DNA of 7,528 nt. Origin: Candidatus Latescibacterota bacterium. Its GTDB lineage: Bacteria > Latescibacterota > MVCY01. Location: assembly GCA_030629295.1 (NCBI GenBank), contig DAOVPH010000076.1, forward strand, positions 1 to 7,528, written 5' to 3'. Shown piece by piece: positions 1-6,006 of this stretch. Within the stretch, counting starts at the first letter, position 1. Each line of letters begins with the position of its first letter. The notes beneath the pieces were generated by a model. It saw only the letters and a list, made by a program, of their open reading frames with translations. It was not told the DNA's origin and ran no database searches. The position numbers and the translations under genes were made by a program.

Positions 1-87
1 GTCATTGCGAGGAGTAAGGAACGAACGACGAAGCAATCCTTGTATTTTCAAGAGATTGCTTCGCTCCTTTTAGTCGCTCGCAATGAC
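1..87. repeat. Nested dispersed palindrome (MITE/REP-like)
   Basis: The outer arms GTCATTGCGAG (1-11) and CTCGCAATGAC (77-87) are perfect reverse complements. A second perfect 10-bp pair lies inside (29-38 with 54-63, CGAAGCAATC/GATTGCTTCG). A 4-bp pair sits at the tip (39-42 with 49-52). The DNA between outer and inner arms is imperfect, so the whole would fold as a long interrupted hairpin. I recall this GTCATTGCGAG...GAAGCAATC family as a dispersed intergenic repeat in many bacterial genomes, but copy number here cannot be seen. It lies about 90 bp beyond the trmD stop and could also mark the transcript end, although no clear U-tract is present. The left arm begins exactly at the window edge, so the element may extend further. 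Confidence 0.85.
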
Positions 88-164
88 GAGAATATTCTGA
101 TTTGGTTAGTTTCCGGACAAACACTATCTAATTGAATTGATTGATCTTTCGATGCCTTTCAACG

Positions 165-178
165 GACCACTGACAACT
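165..178. repeat. Two-copy heptamer repeat beside the trmD stop
   Basis: Two adjacent heptamers, GACCACT and GACAACT, end one base before the trmD stop codon. A looser heptad spacing seems to continue into the trmD end (ATCAATG, GACATTA). It resembles heptameric intergenic arrays, but two copies are few and it may be chance. Confidence 0.35.
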
Positions 179-179
179 A

Positions 180-866
180 TCAATGGACATTATCCCTTAA
201 TAGATCTTGTCTTCTTTTTCGAGTTCTCTCCAAGCCCTGTGCCATTCTCCACTGGTGAATCTTTTGGTGGTCTCCAGAAAACAGTATCTCTGGGACCTTG
301 ATTCCCTCAAAGATTCTGGGACGGGTATACCAGGGACAGTCGAGCAATCCATCCTGAAATGAGTCATCCAGGGCCGACTGAGAATCACCCAGCACCCCTG
401 GTATCAGACGCACTACCGCGTCAATTACCACCATTGCCGCCAGTTCCCCGCCACTTATCACGTAGTCGCCAATGGAGATTTCGTCAGTAACATATTTCTC
501 TCTAATCCTCTCATCGATGCCCTTGTAATGTCCACAGATAAATACAAGGGTCTCCTCCAGCGACAATTCATTTGCCTTTAGCTGATTAAGAGGTTCTCCC
601 TGGGGGGTGAGGTGGATAACCCTTCCCAGGGCCTCCGGCGGTCTGATAGCCTCAAGGGCCCGGCTGATGGGTTCGGGTTTAAGCACCATTCCTGCTCCCC
701 CACCAAAGGGGTAGTCGTCCACCTGGTGATGCCTGTCCTGGGTGTAATCACGGATGTTATGTATGTGTACGCTCACCAGGTCTTTCTCTTGGGCCCTTTT
801 TACCATGCCCTCATCGAAAGGTCCGCGAAACATCCCTGGGAATATAGTGAGAATATCGATTAACAT
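180..866 (-). CDS. trmD: tRNA (guanine-N1)-methyltransferase TrmD
   Basis: This SPOUT-family enzyme transfers methyl from SAM to N1 of G37 in tRNAs with G at 36, which prevents +1 frameshifting; it acts in the cytosol as a dimer. The 228 residues show the family motifs in order: DYPFGGGAGM (51-60), CGHYKGIDERI (111-121), EISIGDYVISGGELA (129-143, the SAM-binding trefoil knot), RLIPGVLG (153-160), DSFQDGLLDCPWYTRP (168-183) and SGDHQKIHQWR (197-207). R153 and D168 align with the catalytic Arg154 and Asp169 of the Haemophilus enzyme. The ATG start gives MLIDILTIFPG, a normal family N-terminus. The ribosome site is weak, so translation is probably coupled to rpsP, 20 bp upstream. The C-terminus is shorter than the about 245-255 residues of many TrmDs, but within the family range. 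The rimM gene that usually precedes trmD is missing. Confidence 0.97.
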   Translation of the reverse strand: MLIDILTIFPGMFRGPFDEGMVKRAQEKDLVSVHIHNIRDYTQDRHHQVDDYPFGGGAGMVLKPEPISRALEAIRPPEALGRVIHLTPQGEPLNQLKANELSLEETLVFICGHYKGIDERIREKYVTDEISIGDYVISGGELAAMVVIDAVVRLIPGVLGDSQSALDDSFQDGLLDCPWYTRPRIFEGIKVPEILFSGDHQKIHQWRMAQGLERTRKRRQDLLRDNVH

Positions 867-886
867 CCTTGACTTACCCCGTGGTC

Positions 887-1273
887 TTAATCCGCTTGTT
901 CTTCTTCCTCTTTGTCAGAGGTATCTGACTGGACGGGACTCTCTTCTGGTGATTCGGGAGTTTCAGAGGTATCCTCTCCGGCAGAAAGAGGTTTGAGTAA
1001 AGCTGCCCTCTTCTGTGTTTCGTGCCGTTTTTTCAGAATTCCGGCTTTTCTTAACAGACTGAGTATTGTGTAGGAGGGAACGGCACCCTTATCCAGCCAG
1101 GAAACAGCTTTTTCCTCATCGATACGCACTTCAGCAGGTTCTGTAAGCGGATTGTAATACCCCAGAGATTCGATATATTTCCCATCCCTGGGACTTCTGG
1201 AATCCACCACCACTATCCGATAAAACGGTTGTTTCTTCTTTCCCATCCTTCTCAATCTTATTTTAACTGACAA
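887..1273 (-). CDS. rpsP: 30S ribosomal protein S16 with acidic C-terminal tail
   Basis: S16 is a small-subunit protein needed for 30S assembly; it binds the 5' domain of 16S rRNA. The core is typical: VKIRLRRMGKKKQPFYRIVVVDSRSPRDGKYIESLGYYNP at residues 3-42, then WLDKGAVPS (59-67) and a helix ending near KKRH (81-84). The protein has 128 residues against about 80-90 in most bacteria. The extra part, about residues 97-128, is rich in Glu, Asp, Ser, Thr and Pro, and is probably disordered. The start codon is TTG. It is chosen because it gives MSVKIRLRRMG, the normal N-terminus, and because AGGAGGTGA sits 6 nt upstream (counting from AGGAGG). The gene lies 35 bp after ffh and 20 bp before trmD, in one operon. 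In most bacteria khpA and rimM follow rpsP; neither is here. Confidence 0.97.
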   Translation of the reverse strand: MSVKIRLRRMGKKKQPFYRIVVVDSRSPRDGKYIESLGYYNPLTEPAEVRIDEEKAVSWLDKGAVPSYTILSLLRKAGILKKRHETQKRAALLKPLSAGEDTSETPESPEESPVQSDTSDKEEEEQAD

Positions 1274-1276
1274 AAG

Positions 1277-1285
1277 TCACCTCCT
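1277..1285 (-). promoter_or_regulatory. Near-perfect Shine-Dalgarno fixing the rpsP TTG start
   Basis: On the minus strand this reads AGGAGGTGA, a full match to the anti-Shine-Dalgarno end of 16S rRNA. Six bases separate AGGAGG from the TTG at 1273-1271. No ATG lies at a suitable distance: the next in-frame ATG would remove nine conserved residues. The strong site probably compensates for the weak start codon. Confidence 0.85.
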
Positions 1286-1308
1286 GTTGAAAGTTTAGAT
1301 TCTCAGAA

Positions 1309-2628
1309 TCAAAACGGTAACGGAATCTTATTGATGCCTCCTGCTTTAGTCATACTTTTCACCATCTTTTGCATCATCTGGAACTGTTTAAGCAGGCTGT
1401 TAACCTGTTGAACGCTGGTGCCGCTGCCAGTTGCTATTCGCCTCCGGCGGCTGCCATCAATGATGTGGGGAGTCTGCCTCTCCTGTCTGGTCATAGAGTT
1501 GATAACGGCCTCGATTCTGGTGATGTCATTCTCATCTACTTGCAAGTTTTTAATTACTTTGCGTGGACCAGGGAGCATCCCTAACAGGTGTTCCAGAGGC
1601 CCCATTTTTTTTAGTTGCTGAAGTTGGTCCAGAAAGTCTTCTAAGCCGAAGCCCTCTTTCTTGAGTCTTTTCTGTAACTGTTCAGTTTTTTCTAAGTCAA
1701 TTGCTTCTTGCGCTTTTTCTGCCAAGGAGGCGATGTCGCCCATACCCAGGATTCTGGAGGCCATCCGGTCTGGATGGAATACTTCTAAGGCGTCGGTCTT
1801 CTCGCCTATGCCCACAAACTTGATAGGCTTGCCGGTAACCGCCTTTATGGAGAGGGCGGCGCCTCCCCTGGCATCGCCGTCCAGCTTGGTGAGAACCACA
1901 CCGGTGAAGTCCAGTTTCTGAAGAAATGCCTGGGCGACATTGACCGCATCCTGGCCGGTCATCCCATCGGCCACCAAGAGGATCTCCTGGGGCTGAAGGC
2001 GCTGTTTGATCCGCACCAGCTCCTCCATCAGTTCTTGGTCAATGTGCAGGCGTCCAGCGGTATCCAAGATTAATAGATCGCAGCCCTTCTGTTTGGCCTC
2101 GGAGAGAGCGTGAACACAGATGTCCACCGGATCAGCCTTTGCGTCTTCCCAATAGACAGGGATGTTCAGTGAGCGTCCCAGCACCTGCAGTTGCTCTGCC
2201 GCTGCGGGGCGGCGCACATCCACTGCCGCCATCATTGGGCTTTTCCCTCTTGAACGGAGAAAAGTCGCCAGCTTAGCCGCGGTAGTAGTCTTGCCCGAGC
2301 CCTGAAGTCCAACCAGCATAACCACGGTGGGAGGCAGGTGGCTGAAGGTCATTTGCTTGGCAGAATCCCCCATCAGATGGGTGAGCTCGTCGTAAACGAT
2401 CTTAATCACCTGCTGCCCCGGGGTGAAGCTCTTCAGCACCGTTTCGCCTACTGCCCTTTCCTCTACCCGGGAGATAAATTCCTTGACTACCTTGTAGTTG
2501 ACATCTGCTTCTAAGAGAACTCGCCGTATCTCGCGCAGGGCTTCTTTCACCTCTGACTCAGAGAGTTTTCCCCGGCCCCGCAATTTTTTGAATACTCCTT
2601 CCAGCCTTGCTGTTAAAGCATCAAACAT
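1309..2628 (-). CDS. ffh: Signal recognition particle protein Ffh
   Basis: Ffh is the SRP54-type GTPase that binds 4.5S/SRP RNA and hydrophobic signal sequences, and delivers ribosomes to FtsY at the membrane. The 439 residues are full length. An N-terminal helical bundle (about 1-95) is followed by the G domain: G1 GLQGSGKT (107-114), DVRRPAA (137-143), G3 DTAGR (189-193), G4 TKLD (247-250) and GIGEK (273-277). The Met-rich M domain starts near 296 (MGDIASLAEK). It contains the RNA-binding stretch SRRRRIATGSGTSVQQVN (393-410) and several Met-Met and Met-Val pairs after it. The ATG is preceded by AAGGA eight bases upstream. It is the first gene of ffh-rpsP-trmD, with a good promoter about 50 bp before the start. 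No SRP RNA gene is visible nearby. Confidence 0.98.
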   Translation of the reverse strand: MFDALTARLEGVFKKLRGRGKLSESEVKEALREIRRVLLEADVNYKVVKEFISRVEERAVGETVLKSFTPGQQVIKIVYDELTHLMGDSAKQMTFSHLPPTVVMLVGLQGSGKTTTAAKLATFLRSRGKSPMMAAVDVRRPAAAEQLQVLGRSLNIPVYWEDAKADPVDICVHALSEAKQKGCDLLILDTAGRLHIDQELMEELVRIKQRLQPQEILLVADGMTGQDAVNVAQAFLQKLDFTGVVLTKLDGDARGGAALSIKAVTGKPIKFVGIGEKTDALEVFHPDRMASRILGMGDIASLAEKAQEAIDLEKTEQLQKRLKKEGFGLEDFLDQLQQLKKMGPLEHLLGMLPGPRKVIKNLQVDENDITRIEAVINSMTRQERQTPHIIDGSRRRRIATGSGTSVQQVNSLLKQFQMMQKMVKSMTKAGGINKIPLPF

Positions 2629-2680
2629 AAGTTTTTCCTTTGGTTTAATCCATTGTATCTTGGGTCAAGATAATTTAATT

Positions 2681-2709
2681 ATTTTAATACATTCTCTCTC
2701 TTAAGTCAA
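2681..2709 (-). promoter_or_regulatory. Sigma-70 promoter for ffh-rpsP-trmD
   Basis: On the minus strand, TTGACT (2709-2704) is separated by 17 bp from TAAAAT (2686-2681). Each box matches the consensus at five of six bases. The leader to the ffh ATG would be about 45 nt. This is a sequence match only. Confidence 0.7.
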
Positions 2710-2745
2710 TCAAAAAATGCAAGCAGTAGTAAAGAGAACAAGTGG

Positions 2746-2780
2746 GAAGTGCGAAGTGAGAAGTGTGAAGTGCGAAGTTA
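2746..2780. repeat. Five-copy tandem heptamer GAAGTGN
   Basis: Five heptamers follow each other without a gap: GAAGTGC, GAAGTGA, GAAGTGT, GAAGTGC, GAAGTTA. The array is in the 241-bp gap between cobA and ffh, downstream of the former and upstream of the ffh promoter. Variation is concentrated at the seventh base. Such arrays look like slippage-generated intergenic DNA. An apparent plus-strand reading frame across it has no homologous features and is not called. Confidence 0.85.
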
Positions 2781-2869
2781 CCTCCCGCTACTTGCCATTC
2801 AAGCCTCCTATTTTTTCTTTCACGCTCTCACGCCCACTCTTCCTCTCTGTATTTTCCCCGATAGTGAGA

Positions 2870-3400
2870 CTAATACTCGATCCCTTTCTCTGCCTTTCTT
2901 CCGGAGGCATAGGGGTGTTTGATCTCTCGCATCTCGGTTACCAGATCGACCCGTTGGATAATCGCGGCTCTGGCCCCTCTGCCGGTGAGCACTAACTGCA
3001 TATTGGGGGGGCGCAGGTCAAGCAACCGGAGCACTGCCCCCTCTTCGATCAGTCCGAAATCAAGGGCGACATTTATCTCGTCTAATATCAGTATATCACA
3101 GCTTCCTGCTTTGACGATCTCCTCGGCCCTTCTTAGCCCTTCGGCAGCCAGTCTCAAATCCTCAGGCAGAGGCTGTCCTTTTTGCACAAAACCTCCGCTG
3201 CCAAAGCACTCGAACTTCAGGTTTTCTATGGAAGCCGAGGCAGCGATTTCTCCTGAATTGCGGCCATCCTTCATAAACTGGATTACCACTGCCCGCATAC
3301 CCCAGCCGCAAGCCCTCAGAGCCTGTCCCAAGGCGGCGGTTGTCTTGCCCTTGCCTGAGCCGGTATAAACTTGCACTATTCCTAAACCTCGACTACTCAT
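2870..3400 (-). CDS. cobA: Cob(I)yrinic acid a,c-diamide adenosyltransferase (CobA/CobO/BtuR)
   Basis: This enzyme transfers the 5'-deoxyadenosyl group of ATP to reduced cobalt in corrinoids, making adenosylated B12 intermediates or salvaging cobinamide. It is a cytosolic, P-loop, RecA-like protein. With the ATG at 3400 it has 176 residues. The P-loop TGSGKGKTTAA is at 13-23, the Walker B-like ILILDEIN at 103-110, LTGRGA at 138-143, and the C-terminal signature MREIKHPY...KAEKGIEY at 157-176. I chose ATG 3400 because it overlaps the upstream tsaC stop by eight bases (ATGAGTAG), typical of coupled translation, and gives the usual short N-terminus before IVQVYTG. A TTG at 3433 would add 11 residues and a 41-bp overlap; neither start has a strong ribosome site. 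No other cobalamin gene is in the window, so synthesis and salvage cannot be told apart. Confidence 0.94.
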   Translation of the reverse strand: MSSRGLGIVQVYTGSGKGKTTAALGQALRACGWGMRAVVIQFMKDGRNSGEIAASASIENLKFECFGSGGFVQKGQPLPEDLRLAAEGLRRAEEIVKAGSCDILILDEINVALDFGLIEEGAVLRLLDLRPPNMQLVLTGRGARAAIIQRVDLVTEMREIKHPYASGRKAEKGIEY

Positions 3401-4049
3401 AGACAGATGCCCGCTGAAGGATTCGCTCGCCAACGGCCAGTTGGAGCTCTTCGAGCCCTATTTTCCCTTCTCTCAGAATAGTTATTTTCCCAGTAGTCAC
3501 ATCAACTATGGTGGAGACTGCCGACTCTCCTGCAAGGCCGCCGTCAATGATGAGGTCCAGTCCTTGGGGAAAGCTTTTCTGCACCTGTTGGGCTGAACGG
3601 GCAGGGGGAACCCCGGAAATGTTAGCACTGGAGGAAACTAATGGTTTCTTCAGCTCCCTGACCAAACCACTGGCAATGGGGTGGCTGGAGACCCGCAGGG
3701 CCACAGTGGGCTGTAGATGGGGTGGAAGACACTGGTTTGCCCTGAAGATAATAGTGAGGGGCCCAGGCCAGAAGCTCTCCAGCAGACGAAGAGCTGGCGT
3801 AGGCACATCTGCCACCAGCTCCCGGAACATCTCTTCGCCTTCGATGAGCAGGATGACCGACTTATTCGCAGCCCTTTCCTTCAGCCGATAAAGTCTTTCT
3901 ACTGCCTCGGGCTCGAAAGCGTTGACCCCCAAGCCGTAGACTGTCTCTGTGGGGTAGCCGATTACCTTCCCCTGACTGAGCAATTCAGCTGCCTGGCGGA
4001 GAAGCTGCTGATCCGGATTTTTGGGATTGACCTTAATTATCTGGGTCAC
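3393..4049 (-). CDS. tsaC: L-threonylcarbamoyladenylate synthase (TsaC/Sua5/YwlC, YrdC domain)
   Basis: The enzyme makes threonylcarbamoyl-AMP from threonine, bicarbonate and ATP, the first step of the t6A37 modification on ANN-decoding tRNAs. TsaB, TsaD and TsaE complete it. The 218 residues form one YrdC domain without the extra C-terminal domain of long Sua5 proteins. Visible motifs are GKVIGYPTETVYGLG (27-41), KERAANKS (57-64), FWPGPLTIIF (93-102), VALRVSSHP (116-124), SSSANISG (139-146), DGG...STIVDV (169-184) and ILREGKI (191-197). The start is GTG, supported by AGGTGAG seven bases upstream (from AGGTG). It lies 39 bp after purE and overlaps cobA at its 3' end, so the three genes are probably one transcript. 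The symbol could equally be sua5 or ywlC. Confidence 0.96.
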   Translation of the reverse strand: MTQIIKVNPKNPDQQLLRQAAELLSQGKVIGYPTETVYGLGVNAFEPEAVERLYRLKERAANKSVILLIEGEEMFRELVADVPTPALRLLESFWPGPLTIIFRANQCLPPHLQPTVALRVSSHPIASGLVRELKKPLVSSSANISGVPPARSAQQVQKSFPQGLDLIIDGGLAGESAVSTIVDVTTGKITILREGKIGLEELQLAVGERILQRASVYE

Positions 4050-4088
4050 ACCAGCTCACCTGCTTGCTCTGATAGATGCCCGCAACCT

Positions 4089-4541
4089 TCACTGGGCGAT
4101 AGTGGTGCGGAAGTCCACCAAGTTCTCTTTAACTGTTTTATCTGAGAGTGCCAGAATCTGGGCGGCCAATATGGCGGCATTTTCAGGGTTGTTTATTCCT
4201 ACCGTAGCCACAGGTACGCCTCTTGGCATCTGCACAATGGAGTAAAGTGAATCAACACCTCCGAGAGAACCGGCTGCTATGGGCAGTCCGATCACCGGCA
4301 GGGTGGTATAAGAGGCCACCACACCGGGCAGGGCAGCAGAAAGCCCAGCCCCAGCAATGATCACCTTGAGACCTTGGCTCTCTGCACCTTTGGCATATTC
4401 CCGCACCTTCTCCGGGCTGCGGTGGGCAGAACAGACAGTGATCTCATAGCCAATCCCCAGCTGGCCCAGCCGCTCTGCCGCCTTTTCGGCTATTTTCAGG
4501 TCTGACTTGCTTCCCACGATAATTCCTACAGATGTGGTCAT
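4089..4541 (-). CDS. purE: N5-carboxyaminoimidazole ribonucleotide mutase PurE (class I)
   Basis: PurE rearranges N5-CAIR to CAIR in de novo purine synthesis; it normally works after PurK as a cytosolic octamer. The 150 residues cover the whole catalytic domain. They show GSKSD (10-14), SAHRSP (38-43, with the catalytic histidine at 40), IIAGAGLSAALPGVVA (61-76), LPVIGLPI (81-88), DSLYSIVQMPRGVPVATVGI (97-116) and the helix NAAILAAQIL. SAHR rather than SAHK indicates the class I mutase rather than the CO2-using class II enzyme. In the glycine loop the common GAGGAAHLPG reads GAGLSAALPG, with alanine at the histidine position. AAGGG lies about nine bases before the ATG. No purK is adjacent. 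It is the first gene of a purE-tsaC-cobA operon. Confidence 0.96.
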   Translation of the reverse strand: MTTSVGIIVGSKSDLKIAEKAAERLGQLGIGYEITVCSAHRSPEKVREYAKGAESQGLKVIIAGAGLSAALPGVVASYTTLPVIGLPIAAGSLGGVDSLYSIVQMPRGVPVATVGINNPENAAILAAQILALSDKTVKENLVDFRTTIAQ

Positions 4542-4584
4542 TGTTTTGTTCCCTTTTTTCTACCTCTTATTCTGGTTTACTTCC

Positions 4585-4612
4585 TAAATAGGTCATATTT
4601 GTTTCTTGTCAA
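4585..4612 (-). promoter_or_regulatory. Probable sigma-70 promoter for purE-tsaC-cobA
   Basis: On the minus strand a perfect TTGACA (4612-4607) is followed after 16 bp by TATTTA (4590-4585), which matches the -10 consensus only in its first half. The leader to the purE ATG would be about 35-40 nt. The -35 box is convincing; the -10 is weak. Confidence 0.5.
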
Positions 4613-4647
4613 AGAGTTCTCAATACTGCTTCTCCTCACAAGGGAAT

Positions 4648-4676
4648 GTAGAGACGACCCGCCGGGTCGTCTCTAC
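4648..4676. repeat. Perfect 13-bp inverted repeat with 3-base loop
   Basis: GTAGAGACGACCC (4648-4660) and GGGTCGTCTCTAC (4664-4676) pair perfectly around GCC. The hairpin is GC-rich and stable. It lies 52 bp beyond the stop of the DUF6807 gene and upstream of the purE promoter, so it could end that gene's transcript. No T-tract follows on the minus strand, so an intrinsic terminator is not well supported. I recall similar GTAGAGACG...CGTCTCTAC palindromes as dispersed repeats in other genomes, from memory only. Confidence 0.8.
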
Positions 4677-4727
4677 GTTTAAAGTGTGGGATTTAGAGAT
4701 TGCTGTTTGGAATTTGCTCGCAGTCAG

Positions 4728-5876
4728 CTAATGTACTTCCACCTCAGGCGGGTTGATGTAATCATGGTAACGCTCGCCCACTTTGCCCACAGAGGCATCT
4801 CCCCGGTGGATGTAGAGTCTAAAGTAGAATTGCAGTTCTTCTCCCTGTGGTAAAAGGTAATCTCCCCTGTTATTTGGATCTCCGGTGTAGTAGGAGAGAG
4901 CGAAAGGATTTGCGGTCATAAGGCCGTAGTCTCTCACATGCCACCAGGTGGGGTAGCGGAAATTATCCGGGTGGTCAAACAGGGTTATGCCGACGGACTC
5001 TCCCTCTACCTGTCCTGAGTAATCGCACCAGTGGGCCCTTTTGCCCCAGGTCTCCGCCTCGTTGATCCCGCCGTAGGAGTTCTCGATCTTGCCGCCATTT
5101 TTCACCTCCATCGAGGGCATCACCCGGAGCGAAGCTACTCCCCCTTCCTTGGTGTCGCCGAATTTTACCTCTCCTTGAGTGGCCTTCAAGGCAAGCTCCA
5201 TATCTATGATGCGGCAATCAGAGAGGTTGTAAAACTTCAGTACCCTCTGTTCCTCCAGTATTTTCTTCCCGGCAGGACTTACCCAGTCACCTTTGGCGCA
5301 CAGTTGGGCGAATATCGGCCCTTCCTTCAGGGCTTCAAAGATGCGGTGGAGGGTTTTGCCACCTTCTTCCCCTTCAAGCCAGTTGTCGACTCCGTTCACA
5401 TCGCCATAGGCCACCCAGAATGAGCGGTGATGGTGATGGTCCATATCCTTATCCTGCTTGCGTGCCAGGGGACGGGTGAGGTGTTTCCCGCCGGGTCCTA
5501 TCAGAGGATAGAGAAACGGTCTGACTACTTCTGGCCCAAAATGGTAGGTTGTGAAAAGCTCGTCGCCCGTCCAGATCTCCACCCTTTGGTCATCTACCGG
5601 AAGCAACCTTATACCTTTGCCCGGCTCTTTTTCCTTCTCAGAAATAGCCACCTGGTATTCTTTGGTCTCTCCAGCGGTCAAGTTGTCTAATATCCAACAA
5701 AGATGGAGCTTCTCTTTGTTCCTTTCCCATTGAACCGGGACAACCTGATTAGAGGATTTCTCCTGCAGCCAGACTGAGTTCACTTTCTGGGCAGGGGGAA
5801 TCTGTAAAATAGTGCCCAGGGGACAATTCTCCCGATTATGATTTCCTGCCTTTACTATCAACTGTTTAGCCTGCAT
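4728..5876 (-). CDS. DUF6807 ('PmoA-family') protein, function unknown
   Basis: The 382-residue protein matches what I recall of the DUF6807 family (PF14100), often labelled 'methane oxygenase PmoA'. It has no signal peptide or membrane segment, unlike the true membrane subunit of particulate methane monooxygenase. The name should not be taken as evidence of methane oxidation. Distinctive parts are GPEVVRPFLYPLIGPGG (about 114-130), DMDHHHHRSFWVAYGDVNGVDNW (144-166, the family hallmark), FDHPDNFRYPTWWHVRDYGLMTANPF near two thirds, and YYTGDPNNRGDYLLPQGEELQFYFRLYIHRG near the end. The many beta-type segments suggest a cytosolic beta-rich fold. In my memory, relatives often occur near sugar oxidoreductase genes, but none are here. 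I chose ATG 5876 over TTG 5921 because AGGGAGGT lies just upstream and the extra 15 residues look unlike protein. It has its own promoter. Confidence 0.85.
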   Translation of the reverse strand: MQAKQLIVKAGNHNRENCPLGTILQIPPAQKVNSVWLQEKSSNQVVPVQWERNKEKLHLCWILDNLTAGETKEYQVAISEKEKEPGKGIRLLPVDDQRVEIWTGDELFTTYHFGPEVVRPFLYPLIGPGGKHLTRPLARKQDKDMDHHHHRSFWVAYGDVNGVDNWLEGEEGGKTLHRIFEALKEGPIFAQLCAKGDWVSPAGKKILEEQRVLKFYNLSDCRIIDMELALKATQGEVKFGDTKEGGVASLRVMPSMEVKNGGKIENSYGGINEAETWGKRAHWCDYSGQVEGESVGITLFDHPDNFRYPTWWHVRDYGLMTANPFALSYYTGDPNNRGDYLLPQGEELQFYFRLYIHRGDASVGKVGERYHDYINPPEVEVH

Positions 5877-5880
5877 CGAT

Positions 5881-5888
5881 ACCTCCCT
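5881..5888 (-). promoter_or_regulatory. Shine-Dalgarno fixing the DUF6807 start
   Basis: On the minus strand AGGGAGGT lies five bases (from GGAGG) before ATG 5876. This decides against the upstream in-frame TTG at 5921, which has no comparable site. Confidence 0.8.
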
Positions 5889-5945
5889 CTGATTTGGTTT
5901 TGGATGTATTTCGGTTCCCAAGTAATCCTTTTGGTGATGAATAAA

Positions 5946-5974
5946 AATCTACCACAAAAGTGAAGTGTTGTCAA
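5946..5974 (-). promoter_or_regulatory. Sigma-70 promoter for the DUF6807 gene
   Basis: On the minus strand a perfect TTGACA (5974-5969) is followed after 17 bp by TAGATT (5951-5946), a four-of-six -10 box. The leader to ATG 5876 is about 60-65 nt. An inverted repeat TTGTC-AA-GACAA (5968-5979, plus strand) covers the -35 box and could bind a repressor. Confidence 0.7.
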
Positions 5975-6006
5975 GACAAAACAGCCGAATCGCCGACCTT
6001 CCCCTT

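Noticed and set aside
612..996. Plus-strand frames opposite trmD and rpsP
   Set aside because: They lie entirely opposite well-supported conserved genes, have no family motifs and no ribosome sites.
2717..2995. Plus-strand 92-codon frame across the heptamer array
   Set aside because: Its N-terminal part is translated tandem repeat and its C-terminal part is opposite cobA; it has no recognisable domain.
2919..3368. Plus-strand 149-codon frame opposite cobA
   Set aside because: It is the mirror of a conserved P-loop enzyme, with low-complexity Ser/Pro/Ala composition and no motifs.
5427..5462. His-codon cluster in the DUF6807 gene suggesting an expression tag
   Set aside because: The four histidines are internal and belong to the natural family motif DHHHHRSFW, not an engineered tag.
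4728..5876. Evidence for methanotrophy from a PmoA label
   Set aside because: The protein is soluble with no membrane helices and does not look like the particulate methane monooxygenase subunit; the family name is historical.
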